Source: Cyanidiococcus yangmingshanensis (taxonomy: Eukaryota; Rhodophyta; Bangiophyceae; Cyanidiales; Cyanidiaceae). Taken from it: a stretch of 64,000 nucleotides of DNA. The position numbers and the translations under genes are program-made. The stretch spans positions 1 to 64,000 of the forward strand of contig VWRR01000018.1 in NCBI GenBank assembly GCA_013995675.1. Direction: 5' to 3'. Under the pieces are notes generated by a model. It saw nothing but the letters and a program-made list of their open reading frames with translations, was not told where the DNA came from and did no database searches. How positions within the stretch are numbered: position 1 is the stretch's first letter; every line of letters starts with the position of its first letter. Shown one piece after another: positions 19,291 to 30,615 of this stretch.

Positions 19291-19860
19291 TCATAAGAGG
19301 GACTCGGGTCGCGGATCGAGTGTCGTGTAAACACGATCGACATCATCCAGAGCATTGAGCTGCTCGATGCCGTGATCAAGTAGGTCGCGATCGATACCGG
19401 AGACTTCAGGTGGGGCGAGTTTCGGGACCATCACCAGCTCGCTGTTCGTGACCTCGACTCCGGCAGAGCGCAAGACCTGAGTCACCTGGGCGAGGGCATT
19501 TGGCGGTGTCCAGACCAGAAACTCGGACTCGTTCGTCGATGCATCACCAGCATCTACCTGTTCGAGGTCTTCGGCACCGGCGTCTGCGACCAGCAGAAGC
19601 AAAGCATCCGCGTCCCGCTGCAACGAACTCGACTCTGTGGACGTTAAGGGAAACTGGATGCGACCCTTGCGCTCGAAGAGGTACTGGGCCGAGCCGGCAG
19701 ATGCAGTGTGAAAACCTGCCTTGCGAGCTGCAAGACGCACATCTGCAGCTGTGCGGCCTGGGCTCTCCATGAATATTCTGACATAGAACGAGACGACAGT
19801 GTCCAGATGCGATGACGATTGCGTATCATGCATGGAAAACCCAAAGTTTAAGTCTAGCAC
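19291..19860 (-). CDS. YebC/TACO1-family protein lacking the N-terminal domain
   Basis: YebC/TACO1 proteins are translation factors or regulators (TACO1 helps translate mitochondrial cox1; bacterial YebC acts on ribosome stalling or transcription). This protein has 189 residues at most. Residues about 30-189 align with domains II and III: SPGRTAADVRLAARKAGFHT, SAQYLFERKGRIQF, DAGAEDLEQ, FLVWTPPNALAQV and a final DVDRVYTTL. The family's most conserved part, the N-terminal helical domain beginning GHSKW, is absent. The 290 bp upstream, before the next gene, do not encode it in any frame. The first 20 or so residues could be a short organelle presequence. Either this is a natural C-terminal-only paralogue or the 5' end is missing. 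Confidence 0.72.
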   Translation of the reverse strand: MLDLNFGFSMHDTQSSSHLDTVVSFYVRIFMESPGRTAADVRLAARKAGFHTASAGSAQYLFERKGRIQFPLTSTESSSLQRDADALLLLVADAGAEDLEQVDAGDASTNESEFLVWTPPNALAQVTQVLRSAGVEVTNSELVMVPKLAPPEVSGIDRDLLDHGIEQLNALDDVDRVYTTLDPRPESLL

Positions 19861-20151
19861 GCAAAAATGCGAATCTCTAGGATACCTTAGAAAAACAATG
19901 AAATATTGGATACTCGTTCAAGCGTTTCGTTCGGGCGAACAATCTAGCCCGACAGCGCTGGCTTCCCCACAACGCTCACACGATTTTCTCGTCTTTTGGA
20001 GCCCCGAGGCCATGTGACGACGGGAGAAGAAGCACAAGGCTTCGCTCCCATATTTCTCGCCATATGTGTACTATTCGCACTCGAGCACGCTCCTAGCAGA
20101 CGTGGCCTTCAAAAAAAAGTAAAAATATGTAAGAGAAAGAACAATCAGAGG

Positions 20152-23100
20152 CTACCACGCAACTGCAGCTGGTGGCGTTGCACCAGCCTCTTCGTCAACT
20201 GCAACTGAAGTAGGCTCCGAAGGATTGTTCTCATGCTTTTGGCCCCGACGCCTGCGCAGAACCACAACGAAAAGCAAAACACAAACACTCGTCAGAAAGA
20301 GAAACCCGACAACCGATATGATCACAACCGCCCAAATAGGGAAGCCAGTTGTTGTTGAGGTCGGCAATCCTTGAATGACTACTGTGGCGTTTGAGGCCAC
20401 CAGCGTGCACTCTCTGGAGTATTTTGAGACCGCTGCTGCGAAACTACCGTTTCTGAGTGAATCACGAACGGACGTTGCAACGAGCGCAGCTTCCGATTCT
20501 GCTACACGCAGACTGGATTGTGTCTCCCAGGTGTATAACTCATGACCACATGCGGAAACATTAGAGATGCTATCCAGCTGAAAACGGCTAGATAGAGCGA
20601 ATATGCTTGAAGATGATACCAAGCCGGCTGGCTTCACAGAAAGAGAATCTAAATAACCACCTGATATTTCCACAAGCAGCCGGCGAAGCACCGTTACGAG
20701 AACACTACTCACATTCCCAGAGGTGTAAAGCGTTGAATGAATAGATATTGTCACAGGATGCAACGACATTACGTGTGACTGCAATGCTGATGCACTAGCT
20801 GAAGCAGAAGCACTCACAGAGGCGCTTGCAGAAGCACTCGCAGAGGCACTCTTCGATTCGTAGCTAGAGTACGAGTGCAGTGCAGACGCCGATACAGACT
20901 TACTTGCAGACGCCGATGCAGACTTACTCGCAGACGCACTCGCAGAGGCACTCTTCGATTCGTAGCTAGAGTACGAGTACAGCGCAGACGCCGATATAGA
21001 CTGGGATGCAGACGCACTCGCAGAGGCACTCGCAGAGGCACTCGCAGAGGCACTCGCAGAGGCACTCGCAGAGGCACTCGCAGAGGCACTCTTCGATTCA
21101 TAACTAGAGTACGAGTACAGCGCAGACGCCGATGCAGACTGGGATGCAGACGCACTCGCAGACGCACTCGCAGAGGCACTCGCAGAGGCACTCGCAGAGG
21201 CACTCTTCGATTCATAACTAGAGTACGAGTACAGCGCAGACGCCGATGCAGACTGGGATGCAGACGCACTCGCAGAGGCACTCGCAGAGGCACTCGCAGA
21301 GGCACTCGCAGAGGCACTCTTCGACTCATAACTAGAGTACGAGTACAGCGCAGACGCCGATGCAGACTGGGATGCAGACGCACTCGCAGAGGCACTTGCA
21401 GAAGCACTCTTCGACTCATAACTAGAGTACGAGTACAGCGCAGACGCCGATGCAGACTGGGATGCAGAGGCACTCGCAGAGGCACTTGCAGAAGCACTCT
21501 TCGACTCATAACTAGAGTACGAGTACAGCGCAGACGCCGATGCAGACTGGGATGCAGAGGCACTCGCAGAGGCACTTGCAGAAGCACTCTTCGACTCATA
21601 ACTAGAGTACGAGTACAGCGCAGACGCCGATGCAGACTGGGATGCAGAAGCTCTCACAGACTGGGATGCAGACGCACTCGCAGAGGCACTCGCAGAGGCA
21701 CTCGCAGAGGCACTCTTCGACTCATAGCTAGAGTACGAGTACAGCGCAGACGCCGATGCAGACGCACTCTTCGATTCATAGCTAGAGAACGAGTACAGTG
21801 CAGACGCCGATATAGACTGGGATGCAGACGCACTCGCAGAGGCACTCGCAGAGGCACTCGCAGAGGCACTCTTCGACTCATAGCTAGAGTACGAGTACAG
21901 CGCAGACGCCGATGCAGACTGGGATGCAGACGCACTCGCAGACGCACTCGCAGAGGCACTCGCAGAGGCACTCTTCGATTCATAACTAGAGTACGAGTAC
22001 AGCGCAGACGCCGATGCAGACTGGGATGCAGAAGCTCTCACAGACTGGGATGCAGACGCACTCGCAGAGGCACTTGCAGAAGCACTCTTCGACTCATAGC
22101 TAGAGTACGAGTACAGCGCAGACGCCGATGCAGACTGGGATGCAGAGGCACTCGCAGAGGCACTTGCAGAAGCACTCTTCGACTCATAACTAGAGTACGA
22201 GTACAGCGCAGACGCCGATGCAGACTGGGATGCAGAAGCTCTCACAGACTGGGATGCAGACGCACTCGCAGAGGCACTCGCAGAGGCACTCTTCGACTCA
22301 TAGCTAGAGTACGAGTACAGCGCAGACGCCGATGCAGACGCACTCTTCGATTCATAGCTAGAGAACGAGTACAGTGCAGACGCCGATATAGACTGGGATG
22401 CAGACGCACTCGCAGAGGCACTCGCAGAGGCACTCGCAGAGGCACTCGCAGAGGCACTCTTCGACTCATAGCTAGAGTACGAGTACAGCGCAGACGCCGA
22501 TGCAGACTGGGATGCAGACGCACTCGCAGAGGCACTCGCAGAGGCACTCGCAGAGGCACTCGCAGAGGCACTCGCAGAGGCACTCTTCGATTCATAACTA
22601 GAGTACGAGTACAGCGCAGACGCCGATGCAGACTGGGATGCAGAAGCTCTCACAGACTGGGATGCAGACGCACTCGCAGAGGCACTTGCAGAAGCACTCT
22701 TCGACTCATAACTAGAGTACGAGTACAGCGCAGACGCCGATGCAGACTGGGATGCAGAGGCACTCGCAGAGGCACTTGCAGAAGCACTCTTCGACTCATA
22801 ACTAGAGTACGAGTACAGCGCAGACGCCGATGCAGACTGGGATGCAGACGCACTCGCAGACGCACTCGCAGACGCACTCTTCGATTCATAACTAGAGTAC
22901 GAGTACAGCGCAGACGCCGATGCAGACTGGGATGCAGACGCACTCGCAGAGGCACTCTTCGACTCATAACTAGAGTACGAGTACAGCGCAGACGCCGATA
23001 TAGACTGGGATGCAGACGCACTCGCAGAGGCACTCTTCGATTCATAGCTAGAGAACGAGTACAGCGCAGACGCCGATATAGACTGGGATGCAGACGCACT

Positions 23101-25371
23101 CGCAGACGCACTCGCAGAGGCACTCTTCGATTCATAGCTAGAGAACGAGTACAGCGCAGACGCCGATGCAGACTGGGATGCAGACGCACTCGCAGAGGCA
23201 CTTGCAGAAGCACTCTTCGACTCATAACTAGAGTACGAGTACAGCGCAGACGCCGATGCAGACTGGGATGCAGACGCACTCGCAGACGCACTCTTCGACT
23301 CATAGCTAGAGTACGAGTACAGTGCAGACGCCGATGCAGACTGGGATGCAGACGCACTCGCAGAGGCACTCGCAGAGGCACTCGCAGAGGCACTCGCAGA
23401 GGCACTCGCAGAGGCACTCGCAGAGGCACTCGCAGAGACACTCGCAGAGGCACTCGCAGAGGCACTCGCAGAGGCACTCGCAGAGGCACTCGCAGAGGCA
23501 CTCGCAGAAGCACTCTTCGACTCATAACTAGAGTACGAGTACAGCGCAGACGCCGATGCAGACTGGGATGCAGACGCACTCGCAGAGGCACTTGCAGAAG
23601 CACTCTTCGACTCATAGCTAGAGTACGAGTACAGCGCAGACGCCGATATAGACTGGGATGCAGACGCACTCGCAGAGGCACTTGCAGACGCACTCGCAGA
23701 GGCACTCCTCGATTCATAGCTAGAGAACGAGTACAGCGCAGACGCCGATGCAGACTGGGATGCAGACGCACTCGCAGAGGCACTTGCAGACGCACTCGCA
23801 GAGGCACTCTTCGACTCATAACTAGAGTACGAGTACAGCGCAGACGCCGATGCAGACGCACTCGCAGAGGCACTCTTCGATTCATAGCTAGAGAACGAGT
23901 ACAGCGCAGACGCCGATGCAGACTGGGATGCAGACGCACTCGCAGAGGCACTCGCAGAGGCACTCTTCGACTCATAACTAGAGTACGAGTACAGCGCAGA
24001 CGCCGATGCAGACTGGGATGCAGACGCACTCGCAGAGGCACTCTTCGACTCATAACTAGAGTACGAGTACAGCGCAGACGCCGATATAGACTGGGATGCA
24101 GACGCACTCGCAGAGGCACTCGCAGAGGCACTTGCAGACGCACTCGCAGAGGCACTCGCAGACGCACTCTTCGATTCATAGCTAGAGTACGAGTACAGCG
24201 CAGACGCCGATGCAGACTGGGATGCAGAGGCACTCGCAGAGGCACTCTTCGACTCATAACTAGAGTACGAGTACAGCGCAGACGCCGATATAGACTGGGA
24301 TGCAGACGCACTCGCAGAGGCACTCTTCGATTCATAGCTAGAGAACGAGTACAGCGCAGACGCCGATATAGACTGGGATGCAGACGCACTCGCAGAGGCA
24401 CTTGCAGAGGCACTCGCAGAGGCACTCGCAGAGGCACTCGCAGAGGCACTCGCAGAGGCACTCGCAGAGGCACTCGCAGAGGCACTTGCAGAAGCACTCT
24501 TCGACTCATAACTAGAGTACGAGTACAGCGCAGACGCACTCGCAGAGGCACTCTTCGATTCATAGCTAGAGAACGAGTACAGTGCAGACGCCGATATAGA
24601 CTGGGATGCAGACGCACTCGCAGAGGCACTCGCAGAGGCACTCGCAGACGCACTCGCAGAGGCACTCGCAGACGCACTCTTCGATTCATAGCTAGAGTAC
24701 GAGTACAGCGCAGACGCCGATGCAGACTGGGATGCAGACGCACTCGCAGACGCACTCGCAGAAGCGCTCGCAGAGGCGGCGGTTGAGTGCGGAGGACCTC
24801 CTGGACCGCTGCCGGTGCCTCCTCCTGGACCGCTGCCGGTGCCTTCTCCTGGACCGCTTCCGGTACCGCCTCCTGGGCCGCTTCCGGTGCCTCCTCCTGG
24901 ACCGCTGCCGGTGCCCCCTCCTGGGCCGCTTCCGGTACCCCCTCCTGGACCGCTTCCGGTACCGCCTCCTGGGCCGCTTCCGGTACCGCCTCCTGGGCCG
25001 CCTCCGGTGCCCCCTCCTGGGCCGCTTCCGGTACCCCCTCCTGGGCCACCCCCAGGTCTTAGCGCTCTCTGCGAGAACTGGTAGCGTCTCCGAGAAGCCA
25101 CCAAACGTTGGCCTGAAAGCCCCACCTCCGTCGAAGCCCAGTCTTCAGCGTTTCTATCTCTATCCCCATGAGTGTAATCTGACGGTACTCTGAACGCTTC
25201 ATGAAGGTCTCGACTCGGTACGAGCCGTCTTCCTAGTACGCGACTATTTGCTTCTGAGCAGCCTAAACGACTTGCCAACACGCGTTGCAATAATCGTACT
25301 GCCGGATCCGCGCGGTCTGTTGATGGCGTTTCGCTTACGCACTGGACGCCTGCGGACGCGCGCGAAACTAG
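20152..25371 (-). CDS. Giant Ser-Ala/Tyr-repeat single-pass membrane protein (main part)
   Basis: From about 25290 this frame gives some 1,712 residues. An Arg-rich segment is followed by about 10 copies of an 8-residue Gly-rich unit (GGGTGSGP). Next come about 1,300 residues of (Ser-Ala)n runs broken by roughly 40 near-identical blocks of the form [13 protein letters not shown] non-repetitive domain of about 200 residues with paired Cys and N-glycosylation sites follows, then one membrane helix ([20 protein letters not shown]), an Arg-rich stop-transfer and a 30-residue cytosolic tail. This is the layout of a type I surface protein with a fibrous ectodomain. The frame is open back to 25371, where a single TAA separates it from the in-frame signal-bearing frame 25372-25998. 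The function is unknown; a cell-wall, adhesive or silk-like role is inference. Confidence 0.8.
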   Translation of the reverse strand, partial: LVSRASAGVQCVSETPSTDRADPAVRLLQRVLASRLGCSEANSRVLGRRLVPSRDLHEAFRVPSDYTHGDRDRNAEDWASTEVGLSGQRLVASRRRYQFSQRALRPGGGPGGGTGSGPGGGTGGGPGGGTGSGPGGGTGSGPGGGTGSGPGGGTGSGPGGGTGSGPGGGTGSGPGEGTGSGPGGGTGSGPGGPPHSTAASASASASASASASASQSASASALYSYSSYESKSASASASASASASASASASASASASQSISASALYSFSSYESKSASASASALYSYSSYESKSASASASASASASASASASASASASASASASASASASASASQSISASALYSFSSYESKSASASASASQSISASALYSYSSYESKSASASASASQSASASALYSYSSYESKSASASASASASASASASASASASASQSISASALYSYSSYESKSASASASASQSASASALYSYSSYESKSASASASASASASQSASASALYSFSSYESKSASASASASASALYSYSSYESKSASASASASASASASASQSASASALYSFSSYESRSASASASASASASASASQSISASALYSYSSYESKSASASASASASASQSASASALYSYSSYESKSASASASASASASASASASASASASVSASASASASASASASASASASASASASASASQSASASALYSYSSYESKSASASASASQSASASALYSYSSYESKSASASASASASASQSASASALYSFSSYESKSASASASASASASQSISASALYSFSSYESKSASASASASQSISASALYSYSSYESKSASASASASQSASASALYSYSSYESKSASASASASASASQSASASALYSYSSYESKSASASASASASASQSASASALYSYSSYESKSASASASASASASQSVRASASQSASASALYSYSSYESKSASASASASASASASASASASASASQSASASALYSYSSYESKSASASASASASASASASASASQSISASALYSFSSYESKSASASASALYSYSSYESKSASASASASASASQSVRASASQSASASALYSYSSYESKSASASASASASASQSASASALYSYSSYESKSASASASASASASQSVRASASQSASASALYSYSSYESKSASASASASASASASASQSASASALYSYSSYESKSASASASASASASASASQSISASALYSFSSYESKSASASASALYSYSSYESKSASASASASASASASASQSVRASASQSASASALYSYSSYESKSASASASASASASQSASASALYSYSSYESKSASASASASASASQSASASALYSYSSYESKSASASASASASASQSASASALYSYSSYESKSASASASASASASASASASASQSASASALYSYSSYESKSASASASASASASASASASASQSASASALYSYSSYESKSASASASASASASASASASASASASASASQSISASALYSYSSYESKSASASASASKSASASASKSVSASALHSYSSYESKSASASASASASVSASASASASALQSHVMSLHPVTISIHSTLYTSGNVSSVLVTVLRRLLVEISGGYLDSLSVKPAGLVSSSSIFALSSRFQLDSISNVSACGHELYTWETQSSLRVAESEAALVATSVRDSLRNGSFAAAVSKYSRECTLVASNATVVIQGLPTSTTTGFPIWAVVIISVVGFLFLTSVCVLLFVVVLRRRRGQKHENNPSEPTSVAVDEEAGATPPAAVAW
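20770..24775. repeat. Coding minisatellite: 12-bp units and a larger Tyr-block repeat
   Basis: Dominated by 12-bp GCAGAGGCACTC units (plus strand; SASA on the minus strand) in runs of variable length. These are interrupted by a repeated block of about 50 bp carrying TAGCTAGAGTACGAGTACAG or TAACTAGAGTACGAGTACAG, with higher-order periods of roughly 70-110 bp. Because the period is a multiple of three and the units contain few stops, two further frames (plus 20875-24786 and a second minus frame) are open for over 800 codons. They encode only Arg/Leu repeats. Confidence 0.95.
24797..25057. repeat. 24-bp minisatellite encoding Gly-rich octapeptides
   Basis: About ten to eleven copies of a 24-bp unit of the form CCTCCTGGNCCGCTTCCGGTACCN, each encoding GGGTGSGP on the minus strand. 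It sits directly N-terminal to the Ser-Ala repeat in the same protein. Confidence 0.9.
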
Positions 25372-25998
25372 TTATGGATTCCGCGGTCGTTCTGTCCGCG
25401 AATCGTTTCCTGAGCCAACTGCGTATTCACATTTCGCCAAACCCACGGAGTGTTTTGTATCTTTGGTGCCACATTGACTCTCTGGACTCCAAATCGGTGT
25501 GTATTCGTCGATTTCTGGATACATCAAGATTCTCTGACACTGAGCGTTTTGAGCAGTCCTAGAACTGCCTGAACGCGGCCCATTGCAGAAATATCGACCT
25601 GTATCGATTGCCCTTTCGTCCCGATTTTCCAGCGCTCGCAACACAACAGACTTGTCGCCCTTTCGCCCTAGACCATTGCCATCTCCTGATACAGAGGTGT
25701 TTGCTTGAAAAACCGCGTTGCGAAGGCACTCTTGGTGAACGACTCTAAGAAGGCGTTGGTGATCGGAGGTCTCCACATTTGTGTTTTTGTGAAATCGAGA
25801 GCCGGATACGCTGAGACTCACGTCGCGCTTGACTAGGCGTTCACGGTACACAATTGAGCTGTTTGGTCTTCCAATGTGCTCTTCTCTTCTAGAACGGCAT
25901 GCTTGAGGAATAATTGAAAAGAAAAGAATCCAAGTAATGATCGCGAATGAGCAGAGCAACGTCAGCTTTGGTTTGAATCGCTTTATTATACTTTTCAT
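25372..25998 (-). CDS. Signal-anchor N-terminal segment, probably of the repeat protein
   Basis: 208 codons starting at an ATG (25998). Residues 1-35 are a basic start followed by a strong hydrophobic core (LLCSFAIITWILFFSII), a good signal peptide or signal anchor. The rest is polar, Ser/Arg-rich, with one or two Asn glycosylation sites. It stops at a TAA (25372-25374) and continues in the same frame directly into the giant repeat protein. The latter has a C-terminal membrane helix but no signal of its own. The simplest reading is one gene of about 1,948 codons with one stop codon inside, real or erroneous. I saw no GT-AG intron with a plausible branch site that removes it. Confidence 0.55.
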   Translation of the reverse strand: MKSIIKRFKPKLTLLCSFAIITWILFFSIIPQACRSRREEHIGRPNSSIVYRERLVKRDVSLSVSGSRFHKNTNVETSDHQRLLRVVHQECLRNAVFQANTSVSGDGNGLGRKGDKSVVLRALENRDERAIDTGRYFCNGPRSGSSRTAQNAQCQRILMYPEIDEYTPIWSPESQCGTKDTKHSVGLAKCEYAVGSGNDSRTERPRNP

Positions 25999-28900
25999 CG
26001 CGAAATCACCTCTAGACTAGGTAAGCTTGGTCCTAAGACTGCACTCGGTAAAGAAGGCTCTCCGGCAAGAAAGTAGCTCTTCTAATGAGCACTTAACTCG
26101 AATCGTCACATATGGAGCTAGCTCCGGTATTTTGTCTCCCAGTATTGCTCCTCCGCTGGGAAAGCGCCACCAAACGGGAACCGACAAACGAACGAAAAAG
26201 GCAAATGCCGAATACAAAAAGTTATTCGTAAGACGGTGGATAACAAGTTCGCACAAAAAGCTTTCCGACACTTCCTAGTGCCTTCGACACCAAAAATGAC
26301 AAGTACAAATGCTGTCATCGCCGATGCGGGAGCCGTCGTTGTGCTCACCTATCAAGTCGGCGGCGTTCCGATGCATGGTTGTATTCGTTTGATTAGTTCC
26401 GCGATTCTGTGTCGCGGAGATCGTCCCCGCGAAGTTTCCATCCGTCCCCGTTCGGAGGTTCGCGGCGGCGGCGCCGGCGTCCCCGATGTCCCCGTCGTAC
26501 CCGCGACACGTCACGGATTCTGCTCCCGCCCAACAGCTTCCGATCATGCAGTTCTCAGATTTCGATTTGGAGGGAGCACGTTGCGTCTCGGCTGCGTGGC
26601 GATCCGCCACCATGGTCCGTATCAGAGCGGGTTCCCCAGATCGCCGCCACGACCGTCCGGCTTGGATCAGCACCTACCACGGTTTGATGGGACGCGGAAC
26701 AGGGCGCACACCTAAGGCAATCTGCGTGATAAACTCGAGTTTCAGCTTGGAGCGCAGAATCATTTTGGGAATTCCCCACGCTCTTGTCTGTCAACGATAT
26801 GCATGATTTGGCAGAACAAGGTGAATGCGAACTCATCGGTACAGAAATTGGATCTGGGGGCAAGGAGCTCAGAAGCCCCCTTTGCTTTCGACTGCTGACG
26901 CACAGCAAAAGTACCAGTTTCCGCGAGGAAAGCGCAGAATCTAGAGAACTCTATATGAGCCTTGTGCAAAGCGACAAAGACAGAGCTGGAGGTAGTGTTG
27001 AGGTGCCGTGGTGCGTCACGTCGGGCTCTCGCTGAGCGGCGGTCACCATTAGCCTCTGGATAAGCGCCCTCGAAATTCGGTTCTTCTGCTATTCACAAGG
27101 TCGATCCCCAACGATTCCGAAGAACATAGAGGCTGAAGCTATTGTATGGATCTCTGCAGGGATTCATATTCAGAGCCGTGACTCCTGGGCCATCAAAAAA
27201 TCGAGGCACGTTGCAGCGGACACCTGCAGAATATACTTCCTCCAGCGATCACGAAACAGTTCTTGCCACATCACGGTCAGAAATGCATTCATCGCTGACG
27301 CAAAATGATTACCTCTCGTACTTTTCAGCATAGAATTCCAAAATGAGGGCCAGACCGAGATGATTCCTCAGAAATGATCGGTTGTTTTGCAGAATTACTG
27401 CATTCGATAAAGGATTCCTATGGGTGAGGTCTTTCTGATTATTCCCGCTGGAGCCCCAGGCTTGTGCAGTCACCGGAACTGCAGTGGGAACGTTTTCAAT
27501 TGAATTCCCCTTTGACGTTTGCAGTCACGTGACAACGAAACATTCGATAGATTCATTATGCACCCCGTACTTGTTCTGGTTGTGACCCCACGACCTAAAT
27601 CCCTGATGTGCGCAAAGGATGCGAATCGCGCTGATGCTGGGATCGAAGCAACTTTCACCAAACATCTATGTCGAATCTATACTAAAAGAGCTTGCAACGC
27701 CTCGTAAAGTGCTTCAAAGATGAATCTCAGATTGCACGCGACGGCATGACTTCGACTACCGAGGACACTCATCAGCTTATGGAAACGGAACGGCTCTCTG
27801 GGGAACGACTTTACCAAACTCGAAACGCGAGACCCGCACGATCTGGTCCAGGCCTTCGCATGCGAGACAGGAGCCCGACATGAAGAGCGCCACTCAAGAG
27901 GGCAACGGACCGTCCCGAATGCATGTCTACAAAGCTCTGGGCATGGCCCATGACCCGGAGTAACACCACGCCAAATTCAGGACGCCCTCTCTTCCGCGCG
28001 ATATCACAGCGCACCCCTCATGCGAACAGCGCACAGTACAGTATATGCTGGGATGGTTTCGATCATGCGTGCAATCGGCTGATCATGATCACGCAGATAA
28101 TCTACAAACTGTAGATGCAATGTCATGGTTTCAATGGAATGGTATATCAGCGTCGCGAAGCGATATGCATGCAGGAAGGTTTCGCAAACTTTACGGAAAT
28201 TGCATAGGTTCCCTGACCCATCATTAGGCCGAGCTGAGCCTACCTGCTAGTTTCGACGTCCCGTCGGACATGGCTTGAAAACATGAAAATCGTATACCTT
28301 GTTCGTTTCAAGGCGCCGGAAGGACCAGCTACGATTCGCACAAGATTCCATCGAGCACGCTCGTGGGAACAAATCGCTCGCTAGACCGTCTATTGCATAG
28401 ACGTAGAGACAATAGCGGCCTGTGTGTGCAGCCAGAGCAGCGCTCTCGGCCTACCAACAGGGCTTCTTCACTCTGAATTGACCTTCAGCGACACTTTCCG
28501 CAAGAGGCGGGCCAGTGTCACAAGCATGAAGAGGCGATTTGAAATCAGCATCTTTACAAAACTGAGGTGTGCGAAGAATATACCAGAAAAAGGTATCTGA
28601 TATAAAAGTAATAGTCTCGGAATACAAATTTGTGGTGCGACCAAAGCCCTACGAGACAGAATAATCGTACGCTTCTCGGTGATGCGCGTCCCCAGTCCAA
28701 TTGAAAAGCAAGTTTTCGAAACCCCACCAAGACCCTGGTGGAGCAAGCATCGGTTCGTCCGGAGAAGCGGCTCCTCGCCAGTTCTGCTCCTTAGCTTGCG
28801 GTCGAAAACGAAGCCGACAAAACCACGTACACCTTTCTCAGAACAGACTTGCCGATGAGCTTCTGGTCTCCAGCTGGGGAAGAGTTCAAAGCGCACCCTG

Positions 28901-29226
28901 GTGGCAACGCACCGACAACTTCAGGCGACCACCGAACTCGGTAGTGACGAACACCACTCGGTTTGCTGATGGAAGACATGAAAGCAATTTCTGGGAGGCG
29001 TCAGTAAAAGCGACATAATGCCAAGTTATTCGACCAGTCTCGTCTCAGTCTCTCAGCGTTCAACCTCGGTACCGAACCGCGGTCCGGAAAGCTTTCCAGT
29101 GCATCGACCATGGCCATGCTGGTTGATGCCAGACGAGCACATCAGCACTCGCGCGAAAATCTGAAAACGCGCCTGGAGCGATAATCGGTAACGGATGTTC
29201 ACGTGCGCCTGCTTTTGGTACAGCAG
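25999..29226. other. Long stretch without a supportable gene
   Basis: Visibly richer in A+T than the flanking genes. Only short or overlapping open frames occur, none with a recognisable domain. It contains the upstream region of the repeat surface protein at its left end and of the methyltransferase gene at its right end. A small perfect hairpin (7-bp stem, 3-nt loop) lies at 28387-28403. No tRNA was seen. Confidence 0.4.
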
Positions 29227-30615
29227 ATGTGGGTGCGTGTTTGGTACCGGAACATTGGAGACAGGAGTCTGTACGGCACCTGCCGTCCCCAATGTCCAAT
29301 TCAAAGAGCTCTGGTTCGACGTGCTCTGGCACCGCTGCTATGTTCGCAACCCCAGGCGAGGCGTACGCTTCAACTGCCTCGGAAGCCGATCCCAGAGAGC
29401 AAGTCTCGGTCGCAGCCTGGTGACTTCTACCCGCTCGCGTCACCACCTGCTGCTTGGAGAGCGCTCGGAGGCGGTGTGAACCTTCTGAGGTACGCCACAG
29501 GCACTGCTGCACGCAGCACCTTCTTCCTCCTGTTTCGCCTTGCAATGCTTCAACTGGTTGCGTCTGGTCGAGGCTGGTCTTCCGTTCTACAATCCCGTGA
29601 GGTGGCAACGTTTTCGCGTGACTGGAGAGCCCAACTTGAGTTTGTCCAATTCTTCTTGCGCGAGCTCACGAAGTTGTCTCAGAAAGAGTGGAGTCATATC
29701 CAGGCAGGCACTTATATGATGCCAAGGGTGCCTTCGCGTCACCCGTTGGAGCTGCTGCCGAGGTCGGTAGACTTTTTACAGAACCTGCAGGACTCTATGA
29801 AGCTGCGAGCCTCCGGCATCACGGACGCGGTCCCCGAAACGTTCCATGAAGACCCGCTGTACCCAGCATACTACAAACAAAATTTTCACTACCAAACGGA
29901 TGGGTATCTCAGCGCGGCATCGGCGGAACGCTACGACTTCCAGGTCGAGGTGCTGTTCGGGGGCCTCGCAGACATGATGCGCCGGCAGACGTTGGGCCCA
30001 CTGCTCTTGTTTCTGCGCGAGAGGGTGCGGAGCCAACGTGAGCTCAACGAACGCGCCCTGCCGCTGACGGTTTTGAATGTCCCGTGCGGGCCAGGCGGCT
30101 TCCTCATGGACCTTTTGGATAACCTGACGGCAGATGAGGAATTGCAGGATGTATGTGTCACAAACCTAGACTTGAGCCCATTTTACTTGCAGAGGGCGCA
30201 AGCACGCGTGCAGGAACTGACAAGCTCAACGGCCACCAAGCATGCGTCGTTTGTGCATGCCAACGCGGAGTCGCTGCCCTTTCCGAACGAGTCTTTCGAT
30301 GCTATTGTGAGCATTTATCTCTTTCATGAGCTCCCGAACGAGGCTCGTCGGCGCGTGATTGCGGAATGGACGCGAACGCTTCGGCCTGGTGGGCGTATTG
30401 TCTTTGCGGACTCGCTGCAGAAGGGCGATAACCCTGCCATGGAGGCGGCGCTCGATCGATTTCGGGTCAACTACCACGAGCCATACTATCAGAGTTTTAT
30501 TGAGACAGACTTGCGCCGGCTATTTTCCGAAGCTAGTGACCAGCAACTTGTTTGGCGCGAGCAGGACATCCATTTTCTGACCAAGGTATGTGTGTTTGAG
30601 AAGCGTGTGATATAA
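29227..30615 (+). CDS. Plastid-type SAM-dependent methyltransferase (cyanobacterial/plant family)
   Basis: About 462 residues from the ATG at 29227; the frame is open slightly further upstream. The first 80 or so residues are basic and low in acids, like a transit peptide. Residues about 165-260 carry a family-specific stretch (YPAYYKQNFHYQTDGYLS, YDFQVEVLF, DMMRRQTL) that I associate with methyltransferases shared by cyanobacteria and plants. The C-terminal Rossmann domain has the SAM motif I (VPCGPGGFLMDL), NLDLSP, a motif with FDAIVSIYLFHELP, and RPGGRIVFADS. The substrate is unknown to me. Photosynthetic ancestry and plastid location are inferred from the family and the presequence. Confidence 0.82.
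   Translation: MWVRVWYRNIGDRSLYGTCRPQCPIQRALVRRALAPLLCSQPQARRTLQLPRKPIPESKSRSQPGDFYPLASPPAAWRALGGGVNLLRYATGTAARSTFFLLFRLAMLQLVASGRGWSSVLQSREVATFSRDWRAQLEFVQFFLRELTKLSQKEWSHIQAGTYMMPRVPSRHPLELLPRSVDFLQNLQDSMKLRASGITDAVPETFHEDPLYPAYYKQNFHYQTDGYLSAASAERYDFQVEVLFGGLADMMRRQTLGPLLLFLRERVRSQRELNERALPLTVLNVPCGPGGFLMDLLDNLTADEELQDVCVTNLDLSPFYLQRAQARVQELTSSTATKHASFVHANAESLPFPNESFDAIVSIYLFHELPNEARRRVIAEWTRTLRPGGRIVFADSLQKGDNPAMEAALDRFRVNYHEPYYQSFIETDLRRLFSEASDQQLVWREQDIHFLTKVCVFEKRVI

Noticed and set aside
20875-24786. 1,303-codon plus-strand open frame, Arg-rich
   Set aside because: It is the antisense reading of the Ser-Ala minisatellite; the open frame follows from the repeat period and few stops. 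The minus frame has a signal-bearing N-terminus, unique domain and membrane helix.
22650-25049. 799-codon second minus-strand frame (Leu/Arg repeats)
   Set aside because: Shifted reading of the same repeat, with no unique sequence at either end.
28387-28403. Hairpin with 7-bp stem as a possible terminator or small RNA
   Set aside because: Isolated, short, no run of T and no neighbouring gene end.
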